Below are positions 8,651 through 16,740 of a DNA stretch of 45,249 nt, piece by piece. The translations under genes and the position numbers were made by a program. Position 1 is the stretch's first letter. Each line of letters opens with the position of its first letter. The notes beneath the pieces were generated by a model that was not told the origin of the DNA, ran no database searches, and saw only the letters and a program-made list of their open reading frames with translations. Source of the stretch: Glaciihabitans sp. (GTDB lineage: Bacteria; Actinomycetota; Actinomycetes; Actinomycetales; Microbacteriaceae); assembly GCA_017882805.1 (NCBI GenBank), contig JADGOT010000318.1, positions 1-45,249 of the forward strand, read 5' to 3'.

Positions 8651-9412
8651 CTACTGGGGGAGTGCGGCCTTACGCGGCTTCTGTGGAGGAGCAGCATTCA
8701 AGATGATCGGAAACTGGGCCGGTGCCGGGCCGAATGCCGTGCGCGAGCTCGTGACTACGCGTCGCCCGAGAAAATGGTTTCCCACGCCGCCAATGACCGC
8801 GCCGACACCAAACGGAATCGCGCGGCCGATGATGCCAGCGCCCTCGTTGGCTGCGAACTTCTTGAGAAAGAAGCTGCGTAGTCGTCGCGCGACGCCGCCG
8901 AGTGCCGACTTTGGCAGGTTCTTCGTGATTAGTTCGCCCCAGAACGCGGAGCGCGCCGGACCCCCTCCGACCACTTCGCTCGCGAGCTGTTCAACCAGAT
9001 CGCTGCCGGCGCTGCCGAGAATCATGGTCATCACCAGCGTTCGCGCGCGCTCCGGGTCGGTCACGGCGATGCCGTGCACCTCTGTGACCGATTGAGCGAA
9101 CAGGGCGCTCGCCTCGAGAAACCCCGCCGTCTCCGCCGACGACAGGGCAATGGATGCCACCGTACCGACGGCCGGGATCGCGGCCGTCGCACCGACGAGG
9201 GCACCACCAGTGGTCACCGCCGCGAGGTAGCGCCGCTCCAGGGTCTTGATGATTTCGGCTGGTGAGGCGTCCGGCTTTGAACGACGGATGCTGCGGATGT
9301 GGGCAAGCACGACCGGGCGCTGCACCGAGAGAACCCGGTCAACTGTGCGGCCGATCGCCGCCCCGCCTGGGAAGCCGCCGACCGGGCCTTTGCCACTGGG
9401 AACAATAGTCAT
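8651..9412 (-). CDS. Uncharacterised protein, possibly EcsC-like
   Basis: 253 residues, ATG start with AGGA just upstream, 5 bases after the stop of the ABC ATPase gene, so it is very probably co-transcribed with the exporter. Hydrophobic, small-residue-rich stretches (GGALVGATAAIPAVGTVASI, AIPFGVGAVIGGVGNHFLG) look like membrane-inserting or amphipathic helices. The overall pattern resembles the EcsC family, whose biochemical role is unclear. The C-terminus is Pro/Ala/Lys-rich. I hold the EcsC assignment at moderate to low confidence. The operon position suggests an accessory role in wall-polymer export. Confidence 0.7.
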   Translation of the reverse strand: MTIVPSGKGPVGGFPGGAAIGRTVDRVLSVQRPVVLAHIRSIRRSKPDASPAEIIKTLERRYLAAVTTGGALVGATAAIPAVGTVASIALSSAETAGFLEASALFAQSVTEVHGIAVTDPERARTLVMTMILGSAGSDLVEQLASEVVGGGPARSAFWGELITKNLPKSALGGVARRLRSFFLKKFAANEGAGIIGRAIPFGVGAVIGGVGNHFLGRRVVTSSRTAFGPAPAQFPIILNAAPPQKPRKAALPQ

Positions 9413-9417
9413 GGTTC

Positions 9418-10185
9418 CTACTTGTAGTCGGAGTTGTAGCGGTCGACAACCGCTTGAATTGGGCCGTCGAGTATGAGTTTTCCCTTGTCGAGGTACAGTC
9501 CCCGCTTACAGAAGCGCAGGAGGTCCGCCTCGCTGTGCGACACGAAGAACATCGTGCGCCCGCCAGCGAGCAGCTCGTCGATGCGTTTGTAACACTTCTC
9601 TTTGAACTGACGGTCGCCCACCGCGAGTACCTCGTCGACCAGGAGGATCGGTTCTTCGAGTCGGGAGATCACGGCGAACGCGATGCGCACGCGCATGCCG
9701 CTGGAGAGGTGCTTGTAGGGGGTATCCAGAAAGTCGCCGATGTCGGCAAAGTCGATTATTTCGTCGAACCGACTTTCGATTTCTTGGACGCTCATCCCGT
9801 GCAATCCGGCCGTGAGAAAAACATTCTCGCGAACACTCAGGTCGTCGACGAATCCACCAGTGATCTCGATTAGGGGCGCAACGCCACCGGAGACCGCGAC
9901 CCGACCCTCATCCGGAATCATCACGTCGGCGACCAGCTTGAGCAGCGTTGACTTGCCTTGCCCGTTGCGTCCGACGACGCCGACCGCCTCGCCCGGCTGC
10001 ACCGAGAAGCTCACATTGCGCAGCGCCCAGAATTCGTCCGGCCGGGCCCTGCGACTGCCCTCGGAGAACAGATCTTTGAAACTGCGACGGTGGCGGCGAT
10101 TGCGCTTGAACTGAATTCCGAGGTCGTGAGCGACAATCACCGGCGTGCTTGCCGTGGCTGCGTCAGTCGCTACTGGTCGGGCCAC
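9418..10185 (-). CDS. Polysaccharide/teichoic acid ABC exporter, ATP-binding subunit (TagH/Wzt type)
   Basis: 255 residues from a GTG start, with AAGGAA upstream at good spacing and only 2 bases after the permease stop. Walker A is GRNGQGKST (72-80), the signature is LSSGM (160-164) and Walker B is PILLVDEVLAVGD (about 179-191). The short N-terminal lead-in with a RRHRRSFKDLF segment and the VDEVLAVGD form of Walker B are typical of the TagH/Wzt/KpsT branch, which exports lipid-linked wall polymers. It has no long C-terminal extension, so it is the short form without a carbohydrate-binding tail. It pairs with the adjacent permease. Confidence 0.93.
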   Translation of the reverse strand: MARPVATDAATASTPVIVAHDLGIQFKRNRRHRRSFKDLFSEGSRRARPDEFWALRNVSFSVQPGEAVGVVGRNGQGKSTLLKLVADVMIPDEGRVAVSGGVAPLIEITGGFVDDLSVRENVFLTAGLHGMSVQEIESRFDEIIDFADIGDFLDTPYKHLSSGMRVRIAFAVISRLEEPILLVDEVLAVGDRQFKEKCYKRIDELLAGGRTMFFVSHSEADLLRFCKRGLYLDKGKLILDGPIQAVVDRYNSDYK

Positions 10186-10187
10186 GG

Positions 10188-11009
10188 TTACAGTTCCTTC
10201 AGCACGGCGCGCATGTTGCGACGGAATAGAAGAACTCCGATGCCGAGGATCAGGATCGACTCGATTGCGGCAATAATCACGGCGGGCCAGTCCAGCGCGC
10301 CGGCGAAGAACGACGCTCGGTAGATCGACATGATTCCGGTGAGCGGATTGAGGTCGAGAATGTGCTTAACGAGGCTGTCCTTGTTGAACCTGCTGATGCC
10401 GTAGACAATCGGCGTCGCGTAAAACAGCAGGCGAAGCACGAGCTTGATGGCCCGCTCGAGGTCCCGGAAGAAGACCACGATGGGCGCGATGATCAGGCCG
10501 AGACCGACGATGAGGATTGCCTCGAGCACGATGCCCAGAATCGAATAGAACGCGTCCCAGCGAATATGCGCCGGAGTGGTCGTGAACTCGCTGATCACGA
10601 CGAAGATCACCAGCACCGGAAGGCTCAGCAGAAACTCGATGCCCTTGGAGAGCGTGATTCTCATGACCCAGATCGAGCGCGGGATGCTGGTCGAGCGGAT
10701 GAGTTTGGCGTCCCGGATGAAGGCCCTTGCCATGTCGTTCATCGACCCGTTGAACCAGGTCCAGGGCAGCAGCGCGGTCATGAGAAAGACGATGTACGGA
10801 TCCTCGGCCGCCGACCCGCGGTTGAACACGATGACAAAGACAAAATAGTAGATCGCTGACATGAGCAGCGGGTCGAGAATCGACCACACGTAGCCCAGCG
10901 CCGAGGTGGTGTAGCGAACCTGAAGGTCGCGCTTGGTCAGCAACCACAGCGAATGACGGTAGCGCTGCGAGGCGGAGCGCTCACGGCGCGGCGCAACAAC
11001 AGCAGTCAA
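10188..11009 (-). CDS. Polysaccharide/teichoic acid ABC exporter, permease subunit (TagG/Wzm type)
   Basis: 273 residues, TTG start with GAGGGA upstream. An ABC-2 type membrane protein: a basic cytoplasmic N-terminus (RYRHSLWLLTKRDLQVRYTT), then about six membrane segments. The motif LGYVWSILDPLLM is characteristic of the TagG/Wzm family, as is the PLTGIMSIYRASFF loop near the C-terminus. With the ATPase two bases downstream it forms the exporter that moves undecaprenyl-linked teichoic acid or polysaccharide across the membrane. Its neighbours, a LicC-like cytidylyltransferase and a TagF-like polymerase, support a teichoic-type cargo. Confidence 0.93.
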   Translation of the reverse strand: MTAVVAPRRERSASQRYRHSLWLLTKRDLQVRYTTSALGYVWSILDPLLMSAIYYFVFVIVFNRGSAAEDPYIVFLMTALLPWTWFNGSMNDMARAFIRDAKLIRSTSIPRSIWVMRITLSKGIEFLLSLPVLVIFVVISEFTTTPAHIRWDAFYSILGIVLEAILIVGLGLIIAPIVVFFRDLERAIKLVLRLLFYATPIVYGISRFNKDSLVKHILDLNPLTGIMSIYRASFFAGALDWPAVIIAAIESILILGIGVLLFRRNMRAVLKEL

Positions 11010-11126
11010 GGTCCCTCATTCAGTCGAACTAACGCTCGACTTTAGCGTGGATACCTGACGAACCTATGTCATTGGAACGATCGGCGCAGCCGAGCTTGCC
11101 GGGCAGGGACCGGCAAGCCAAATGGC

Positions 11127-11819
11127 TCAGACGAACAGGTTCGCGCGTTCCAAGTCTTCGACGAAGTCGATCTCGACGGCATACAGGTCTGAGATGTCGA
11201 TTGGCTCGATGCGAAGGCCATCCTGCTCGATGCACAGCTCGAGGCCGCGCTCGAAGTAGTCCTGATCTGCGACGCGCTTGAGGTGGTGCAGCAGGATCGC
11301 CTTGTGGTTGCTCGAGATGTAGTTGATGCCGATTGCCTCACCGAGACCACCGACGACTGTCTTGGACAGGTCTTTGATGAAGCCCTCGGCGTCGACCGTG
11401 AACTTCACTTCTTCGTCGGACACCTGCGCGGTGTTGACGCAGACGAATGACTGGTCGCGCTCAATGTAGGAAGCGGCGCGTTCGAGCGCTTCCGGATCGA
11501 ACACCACGTCGCCGTTCATCCACAGCACGCCGCCCGAGGTTGATGCCTGCAGGGCACGCATCAGGCTCTTCGAGGTGTTGGTCTGGTCGTACTGCTCGTT
11601 GTAAACGAACGAAGCGTCGGGAAAGGCGTCGATAATGTGCTCAAGCTTGTAGCCGACGACGAGAGTCACCGGTGCCTGCTTACCGAAAGCCTGGTGGATG
11701 TTGTCGAACTGTTGCTGCATGATGCTGCGGCCGTCGTTCAACTGAGTGAGCGGTTTTGGGAGCGTTCGACCGAGGCGGCTGCCCATACCGGCAGCAAGTA
11801 TCACGACCTGCGTGCTCAC
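11127..11819 (-). CDS. LicC-like nucleotidyltransferase (phosphocholine cytidylyltransferase family)
   Basis: 230 residues, GTG start with a strong AGGAGA site 7 bases upstream. The nucleotide loop is AAGMGSRLGRTLPKPL (9-24) and the metal-binding element is NGDVVF (Asp104). YNEQYDQTNTSKSL (73-86) resembles the acceptor-site signature of LicC-type enzymes, which activate phosphocholine as CDP-choline for decorating teichoic acid. Sugar-phosphate nucleotidyltransferases share the fold, so the true substrate could be another phosphorylated compound. It is the first gene of the minus-strand export cluster. Confidence 0.8.
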   Translation of the reverse strand: MSTQVVILAAGMGSRLGRTLPKPLTQLNDGRSIMQQQFDNIHQAFGKQAPVTLVVGYKLEHIIDAFPDASFVYNEQYDQTNTSKSLMRALQASTSGGVLWMNGDVVFDPEALERAASYIERDQSFVCVNTAQVSDEEVKFTVDAEGFIKDLSKTVVGGLGEAIGINYISSNHKAILLHHLKRVADQDYFERGLELCIEQDGLRIEPIDISDLYAVEIDFVEDLERANLFV

Positions 11820-12021
11820 GATTCGTCTCCTGTGTGTTCGCCTTTGCCAGTAGCGGAAGATTTTGCTGACTGTTAACCAAAGGGATTACGTCTGGACACA
11901 CCGTTGTGCTTTTCCTAGATGTTAGTGGGCGCGCCTGTGCGTTCAGGGACTACATAGCGTGTTGTTGCCGATTTGTGATAGTCGGCAAAGTGAATCGTTT
12001 GCCGCTTGGTACGGTTGACCT

Positions 12022-12942
12022 GTGGATTCAGCACCTGACGCAGCCTCAGTTCCTCATACCCCGGTGAAGCGGCAGACTTCGTCGAAAGCCGCGACTCCGC
12101 GCGCAACCACGGGGGCAAAGACTCCGGTCCGCAAGGCTCCGGCGCGGGTGACACCGCCACGGGCGCCAAAGGCGAAGCCCGTCGAAACCGTCCTGGCTAT
12201 CCAGGGTCTGGTTAAGCGATTCGGCGAGACCATTGCCGTAGCGGGAATCGATCTGTCCGTTGACGCCGGCTCGTTCTACGGAATTGTCGGTCCCAACGGC
12301 GCGGGTAAGACAACAACTCTGTCGATGGTCACAGGGCTGCTGCGGCCGGACGCAGGCAAGGTTCTTGTGCACGGCGTGGACGTCTGGAGCGATCCGGTCG
12401 CAGCCAAGCGCAACATGGGGGTCCTGCCCGACCGCCTTAGGCTGTTCGACCGTCTCACCGGCGCGCAGCTGCTGTTCTATTCAGGCACGCTTCGTGGCCT
12501 GAGCGCCGAGACGGCGCGCTCCCGCACCGCCGACCTTGCGAGCGCGTTCGGTTTTGAGGATGCGCTCAATCGCCTGGTCACGGACTACTCCGCAGGAATG
12601 AGCAAGAAGATCGCTCTCGCGGCCGCCATGATCCACTCCCCACGCATCCTCATCCTTGACGAGCCGTTTGAGTCGGTCGATCCGGTGTCGGCGGCGAATG
12701 TGACCCAAATCCTGCGCAGCTATGTGGATGCGGGTGGAACCGTGGTCGTATCCAGCCACAGCATGGACCTCATCCAGCGCATTTGCGATCACGTGGCCGT
12801 GGTCGTCAACGGCGCAATTCTCGACTCAGGAACGATGGAGTCGGTGCGCGGGGGCAAGACGCTCGAGGCGCGCTTCGTTGAGCTTGCCGGTGGCCGCACG
12901 AGCGTGGAGGGCATGGCGTGGTTGAACAGCTTCTCCGACTGA
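12022..12942 (+). CDS. ABC transporter ATP-binding protein with disordered N-terminal extension
   Basis: 306 residues from a GTG start; a TACGGT box lies 6 bases upstream and there is no ribosome binding site, so the mRNA may be leaderless. The first 55 residues are Pro/Ala/Lys/Thr-rich and basic, probably disordered and absent from typical homologues. The ATPase core follows: Walker A GPNGAGKTT (90-98), signature YSAGMSKK (189-196) and Walker B ILILDEPFESVD (209-220). It overlaps the permease gene by 25 bases, so the two are translationally coupled and form one transporter. The substrate is unknown. Confidence 0.93.
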   Translation: MDSAPDAASVPHTPVKRQTSSKAATPRATTGAKTPVRKAPARVTPPRAPKAKPVETVLAIQGLVKRFGETIAVAGIDLSVDAGSFYGIVGPNGAGKTTTLSMVTGLLRPDAGKVLVHGVDVWSDPVAAKRNMGVLPDRLRLFDRLTGAQLLFYSGTLRGLSAETARSRTADLASAFGFEDALNRLVTDYSAGMSKKIALAAAMIHSPRILILDEPFESVDPVSAANVTQILRSYVDAGGTVVVSSHSMDLIQRICDHVAVVVNGAILDSGTMESVRGGKTLEARFVELAGGRTSVEGMAWLNSFSD

Positions 12943-14489
12943 AGCTGCGACTTCTCGGCAACGCGTTCCGTCGAAGCCGCTGGCACATCGTCGGTCTGGT
13001 ACTGGGGCTCGCTGCCGGACTGGGCATGGCGATCGCCGTCATCGTTGGACTCGTCGGACTTCGGTTCGCGCCCGTCGATGTTGCGGCTCACGGGGTCGAG
13101 GTATTCGGTGCCATCCTTATCCTCGGCTTCGTCATCGTTCCCCTTGTCTTTGGCGTCGACGATGTGCTCGACCCCCGCAGGTTCTCGCTCTACGGCATCC
13201 CAACGAGCAGGCTCGCGACGGCGCTGCTAGTGAGCGCGCTGCTCGGCATCCCGGCACTCGCGATGACCCTGATCTCTCTCGCCCAGATCGTGACATGGGC
13301 CAGAAACCCATTGTCGATTTTGCTTGCGATCATCGCGGTGCCCGTCATTGTTGGCACCTGCATCCTCTGCTCGCGGGTGTCGATCTCGGTGGCCGCGTTC
13401 CTTCTCTCCTCACGCCGATCACGCGATTCGGCCGGACTCCTCGGTTTCGTCGCCCTCGCGGTCTTCGCGATTGGGTTCATCCTGATCTACCGCACCAATT
13501 GGCTCGAACACGGGGCGGCCGTCCTCTCGGGGATCGCGCGTGTCGCTAGTTGGACTCCATTTGGGGCAGTCTGGGCTGCTCCAGCGGATGCCGCGGCCGG
13601 GAACGTAGGGCCCGCCCTGCTAAAGGAACTGATCGCGCTGGTCTTTCTCGGCCTGCTCTGGCTGGCATGGCGGCAGCTCGTCGCACTCATGCTGGTCACC
13701 CAGCCCCGCGCGGCGGAGGCCCGCAGCTATCGCGGGCTCGGCCTTTTTCGCGCGGCACCCGTCACTCCAGCCTCGGTGATCGCAGAACGCAGCTTCACGT
13801 ACTGGGTTCGGGATGCGCGGTATCACGCCTCCCTATTGGTCATCCCGGTCATCCCGTTTCTGCTCATGGTGCCGCTTCTGATTATTGGAGTACCCACCAA
13901 CGTCCTCGCACTGTTTCCGGTGCCGATCATGGCGCTCTTTCTCGGTTGGTCCGTTCACAACGACACTGCACACGACCACACGGCGATCTGGCTGCACATT
14001 GCCTCTGGAACCAGCGGCAGGGCCGATCGAATCGGTCGCGTAGTCCCGCCGCTCATCGTGGGAGTTCCCCTGCTGGTGGTGGCATCAATCATCTCTGCAC
14101 CGCTCTATGGCGACGAGGGCGTGCTGCCCGCTCTACTCGGCGTGGGGCTTGGCTTGCTCTTCACCGGACTCGGGCTATCGAGCGTTGGCTCGGCGCAATT
14201 CCCGTATCCCGCGGTCCGTCCGGGTGACAGCCCGTTCGCCGCACCTCAGTCGGTGGCGACAGCATCCTCACTTATTCAGGGACTTTCGTTCTTCGTGACA
14301 GTCGTTCTTACCTCGCCAGCGCTCTACTTTGCCGCGCTCGCTCTTTTCGTCCCCGGCTACTGGGCCTGGGCATCGCTCGCGCTCGGGACAATCCTCGGCG
14401 TGCTGTTCCTGTGGCTCGGAATCCTTTGGGGTGGGCGAATTTTCGACCGACGCTCACCGGAGATTTTGGGCGCAAGCATGCGAAACTAG
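12918..14489 (+). CDS. ABC transporter permease, multi-spanning membrane protein
   Basis: 523 residues from a GTG inside the ATPase gene. It has roughly a dozen hydrophobic segments, including LGLAAGLGMAIAVIVGLVGL near the N-terminus and ILGVLFLWLGILWGG at the C-terminus. The only strong clue to its role is coupling with the upstream ATPase. Its large size for an ABC-2 type permease suggests two fused half-permease bundles. The direction of transport is probably export but cannot be read from the sequence. Confidence 0.88.
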   Translation: MVEQLLRLKLRLLGNAFRRSRWHIVGLVLGLAAGLGMAIAVIVGLVGLRFAPVDVAAHGVEVFGAILILGFVIVPLVFGVDDVLDPRRFSLYGIPTSRLATALLVSALLGIPALAMTLISLAQIVTWARNPLSILLAIIAVPVIVGTCILCSRVSISVAAFLLSSRRSRDSAGLLGFVALAVFAIGFILIYRTNWLEHGAAVLSGIARVASWTPFGAVWAAPADAAAGNVGPALLKELIALVFLGLLWLAWRQLVALMLVTQPRAAEARSYRGLGLFRAAPVTPASVIAERSFTYWVRDARYHASLLVIPVIPFLLMVPLLIIGVPTNVLALFPVPIMALFLGWSVHNDTAHDHTAIWLHIASGTSGRADRIGRVVPPLIVGVPLLVVASIISAPLYGDEGVLPALLGVGLGLLFTGLGLSSVGSAQFPYPAVRPGDSPFAAPQSVATASSLIQGLSFFVTVVLTSPALYFAALALFVPGYWAWASLALGTILGVLFLWLGILWGGRIFDRRSPEILGASMRN

Positions 14490-14493
14490 AACG

Positions 14494-14772
14494 ATGAGCG
14501 AGATAGAGCAGACCGGCCCGGGCGCCGGTTCCGGCACCGGCACCGACACTCTTGATCGCGAGCTCGAGGAGCTCATTAACAATGAGCAGCTCGAAGAGGG
14601 CGACCACGAACGCTTCTCGCACTACGTCCCGAAAGACAAGATCCTGGAGTCAGCGCTCACCGGTAAACCGGTTAGAGCACTGTGCGGCAAGTTGTGGACA
14701 CCGGGTCGCGACCCGGAAAAGTTCCCGGTCTGCCCGACCTGCAAAGAGGTCTACGAAAAGATGAAGCCCTAA
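14494..14772 (+). CDS. DUF3039 family protein
   Basis: 92 residues, starting 4 bases after the permease stop. The conserved block HYVPKDKILESALTGKPV, then ALCGKLWTPGRDPEKFPVC and PTCKEVYEKM, is the DUF3039 signature of actinobacteria. Three cysteines (CGK...CPTC) could bind a metal as a small zinc-ribbon-like unit. The N-terminus is Gly/Thr/Glu-rich and probably disordered. Function is not known. A GC-rich hairpin follows the stop codon. Confidence 0.9.
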   Translation: MSEIEQTGPGAGSGTGTDTLDRELEELINNEQLEEGDHERFSHYVPKDKILESALTGKPVRALCGKLWTPGRDPEKFPVCPTCKEVYEKMKP

Positions 14773-14790
14773 GACTTACGACTTTGGTCG

Positions 14791-14804
14791 CCCCCGCTCG
14801 GGGG
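14791..14804 (+). terminator. GC-rich hairpin after the DUF3039 gene
   Basis: CCCCC (14791-14795), a 4-base loop GCTC and GGGGG (14800-14804), 19 bases after the stop. There is no T-run, which is usual for actinobacterial terminators. It separates the ABC/DUF3039 unit from the Roadblock cluster. Confidence 0.45.
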
Positions 14805-14830
14805 AGACGTGGCCATGAAGTGGTTCTGAC

Positions 14831-14836
14831 TAGAAT
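14831..14836 (+). promoter_or_regulatory. -10 element (TAGAAT) for the first Roadblock gene
   Basis: TAGAAT lies 40 bases before the ATG at 14876, giving a leader of about 33 bases that contains GAGG. No clear -35 is visible. It implies that the Roadblock/GTPase cluster has its own promoter. Confidence 0.45.
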
Positions 14837-14875
14837 CAAGTGTCTGCGTGCGAAGTTCCTAGCGAGGATCTTGAA

Positions 14876-15235
14876 ATGTCAAACGTCACCGAGTCACTAG
14901 AACGCCTTATCGAGCTTGCTGGCGCGCGAAGCGCGGCTCTCGTCGACAGTAGCTCGGGAATGGTCCTGGGCCACGCCGGGTCGGATGCCGGCCTCGAAAT
15001 CGCCGCTGCCGCGAACACCGAGGTCGTTCGCGCGCAACTGAAGTCAATGGTGAATCTGCATTCCGCAGACACTATCGACGACATCCTCATTACTCTCAGC
15101 ACTCAGTACGACATTGTTCGACCGCTAGCGGCGAACCCGTCGATCTTCCTCTACCTCGCCATGGACAAGAACAAGTCGAACATGGCCTTGGCACGCTACA
15201 AAGTCGCGGAGTGCGACGCTCAACTCGAGCTGTAA
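14876..15235 (+). CDS. Roadblock/LC7-like small protein (first of a related pair)
   Basis: 119 residues. The ATG at 14876 has GAGG 9 bases upstream; an earlier start at 14840 would lie at the promoter. The fold pattern is helix (SLERLIELAGARSA), strand (AALVDSSSGMVLG), helix, strands, helix, matching the Roadblock/LC7 superfamily that partners small Ras-like GTPases, as MglB does with MglA and CvnB with CvnD. The C-terminal block NPSIFLYLAMDKNKSNMALA, followed by RYK, is shared almost word for word with the next gene, so the two are paralogues. It sits at the head of a cluster with a GTPase and a third Roadblock protein. Confidence 0.8.
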   Translation: MSNVTESLERLIELAGARSAALVDSSSGMVLGHAGSDAGLEIAAAANTEVVRAQLKSMVNLHSADTIDDILITLSTQYDIVRPLAANPSIFLYLAMDKNKSNMALARYKVAECDAQLEL

Positions 15236-15240
15236 TTCGA

Positions 15241-15258
15241 CGGGGCGGTCGTACCCCG
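15241..15258 (+). terminator. Hairpin after the first Roadblock gene
   Basis: CGGGG (15241-15245) and CCCCG (15254-15258) flank an 8-base loop and are followed by AAAAT. A second GC-rich dyad (CCCCC at 15294-15298, GGGGG at 15314-15318, then TTTCTGT) lies downstream. Either could terminate or attenuate transcription between the two Roadblock genes. Confidence 0.35.
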
Positions 15259-15382
15259 AAAATCGCTGCAACGCGGCGAAATGCCTCCCATGTCCCCCTA
15301 AAGGCCCACAAGTGGGGGTTTCTGTCGCACCCGTGGCTTGGAATCATGGAGTTCTGAGCCCGACAGATGAGGAAGTGCTCCG

Positions 15383-15985
15383 ATGAGCGTTGATTCGAGA
15401 TCTCCAATCCGTTCCCTCCGTCGTTCCCCAAAGGAGCCCGAGCGCCCGGACTACTCCGAGCCCGACTTCTCTTCATGGGCAGCGAGGCTCGACGATTACA
15501 CCCCAGCGGCGCACGCCGCTCCGGCAACCACTGCCGCCGCAACAACACCAGCGGCGGTAGTCGCACCCGTTGCGGTAGTCGCACCCGTAGTGGAAGTGGC
15601 ACCCACTGCCCAGGCCTTGGATGATCGCCCGAGCCTCGAAGAGGTTCTCGAGAAACTCCTGAGTTTCGACGGCGCTCTGTGCGTTGCAGTCGTGGACAGT
15701 GAAACCGGAATGATTCTCGGTTCGGCCGGTTCCGGCGTTGAAATCGATCTCGCAGCCGCGGGCGCATCGGTCATCCTTCGTGCGCGCCTCGCAAGCACCC
15801 GGGCGTTGGGCACCAACGAAAAGATCGACGACGTGCTTATCTCGCTGACGAGCCAGGTTCAAATCATTCACCCGCTGCCCAGTAACCCGTCGATCTTTAC
15901 CTACCTCATCGGAGACAAGGCGAAGTCGAGTCTCGCAATGGCAAGGTACAAAGCAACTGAAGCGGATCCGCTGATTCGTCTGTAG
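15383..15985 (+). CDS. Roadblock/LC7-like protein with long Ala/Val/Pro-rich N-terminal linker
   Basis: 200 residues, ATG start with GAGGAAG upstream. Residues 1-80 are disordered: a basic and acidic start, then repeated APVAVVAPVVEVAP-type Ala/Val/Pro sequence. From about residue 83 the Roadblock-like domain follows (SLEEVLEKLLSFDGALCVAV), ending in NPSIFTYLIGDKAKSSLAMA then RYK, clearly homologous to the previous gene product. The linker may act as a flexible tether or hub for partner binding. An inverted repeat followed by TTTT comes directly after the stop. Its position beside a GTPase suggests a scaffold or regulator of the GTPase cycle; this is inference. Confidence 0.8.
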   Translation: MSVDSRSPIRSLRRSPKEPERPDYSEPDFSSWAARLDDYTPAAHAAPATTAAATTPAAVVAPVAVVAPVVEVAPTAQALDDRPSLEEVLEKLLSFDGALCVAVVDSETGMILGSAGSGVEIDLAAAGASVILRARLASTRALGTNEKIDDVLISLTSQVQIIHPLPSNPSIFTYLIGDKAKSSLAMARYKATEADPLIRL

Positions 15986-16013
15986 GCCGCGAACGGCGCG
16001 AAGGCGCGGTTTT
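15986..16013 (+). terminator. Candidate intrinsic terminator after the second Roadblock gene
   Basis: CCGCG (15987-15991) pairs with CGCGG (16005-16009), followed by TTTT, immediately after the TAG stop. It may partly separate the two paralogues from the downstream winged-helix/GTPase genes. Confidence 0.45.
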
Positions 16014-16080
16014 GGGGGCAGCGGGATCTCCGCATGTCACCGAGTGTTAGACGTGCAGGATTCAATTGGGGGGAAGCGGA

Positions 16081-16737
16081 ATGGCAGTCGAAGTTAACCA
16101 GGTTGCAGGTGAGCCAGCGTCAGTGTCGATGGGCTTTCCCGTAACCGTGGGCTGGACCCACGCGGCAATGGCGGTGTACTCGGTTCTGCGGTTGAACACT
16201 CCGGTGAACCTCAAGATGCACATCGAGATGCACAGTCCACTGCTCATCGATTTTCGTCATCACGCATTTTCGTGGTCCACTCCACTCGAAATTTTCCCCG
16301 TAGACGCCGTTCATACCGGACTTGAGACCGAACCCACTAGCGATGCAGCTCCACCGTTGTTTGAGCTCCCCGGCCAAGACCTCGACGGCCTGCTCTGGGA
16401 GATGGGCATCAACTCGTTCGGTGGCGCGCCTGCTTACTGGCTGCCTCCGGACGAGCGGTACCGGCTCACCCGGTGGCCGAACCTGACCCAGCACCGGCAC
16501 ACCATGCAACAGATGCAGATGATGGCAGTGCTCGGCAATACGTTCGTCAGCACGAGCGAGCTGGCTAAACTCACCGGTGCCGATGAATCTGACGCGCAGC
16601 GCCTCATCAACGCACTCAGCTTGATGCGTATTCTTACCCGCACCTCGGCGGCTCCGGCCGCGGTGGTGGTTGCCCCGACCGCTGCGACCAAGCGCCAAAG
16701 CCTCTTTGGGCGACTGCGCAAGCGGCTGGGGCGGTGA
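16081..16737 (+). CDS. Winged-helix-like protein in the Roadblock/GTPase cluster
   Basis: 218 residues. The ATG at 16081 follows a strong GGGGGAAG site. The N-terminal 130 residues form an unfamiliar mixed domain (TVGWTHAAMAVYSVLRLNTP, LLWEMGINSFGG) that I do not recognise. Residues about 144-187 read as a winged helix-turn-helix (AVLGNTFVSTSELAKLTG, then DAQRLINALSLMRIL). The C-terminus is basic (LFGRLRKRLGR). In conservon-type operons this position is held by a DUF742 winged-helix protein; this one is longer and I cannot confirm it as DUF742. It is probably a regulator or adaptor of the GTPase encoded 3 bases downstream. It may not bind DNA. Confidence 0.75.
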   Translation: MAVEVNQVAGEPASVSMGFPVTVGWTHAAMAVYSVLRLNTPVNLKMHIEMHSPLLIDFRHHAFSWSTPLEIFPVDAVHTGLETEPTSDAAPPLFELPGQDLDGLLWEMGINSFGGAPAYWLPPDERYRLTRWPNLTQHRHTMQQMQMMAVLGNTFVSTSELAKLTGADESDAQRLINALSLMRILTRTSAAPAAVVVAPTAATKRQSLFGRLRKRLGR

Positions 16738-16740
16738 CAG

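Noticed and set aside
11820-12021. Regulatory RNA in the 202-base divergent gap
   Set aside because: Only weak dyads and promoter-like boxes; nothing matching a known RNA class.
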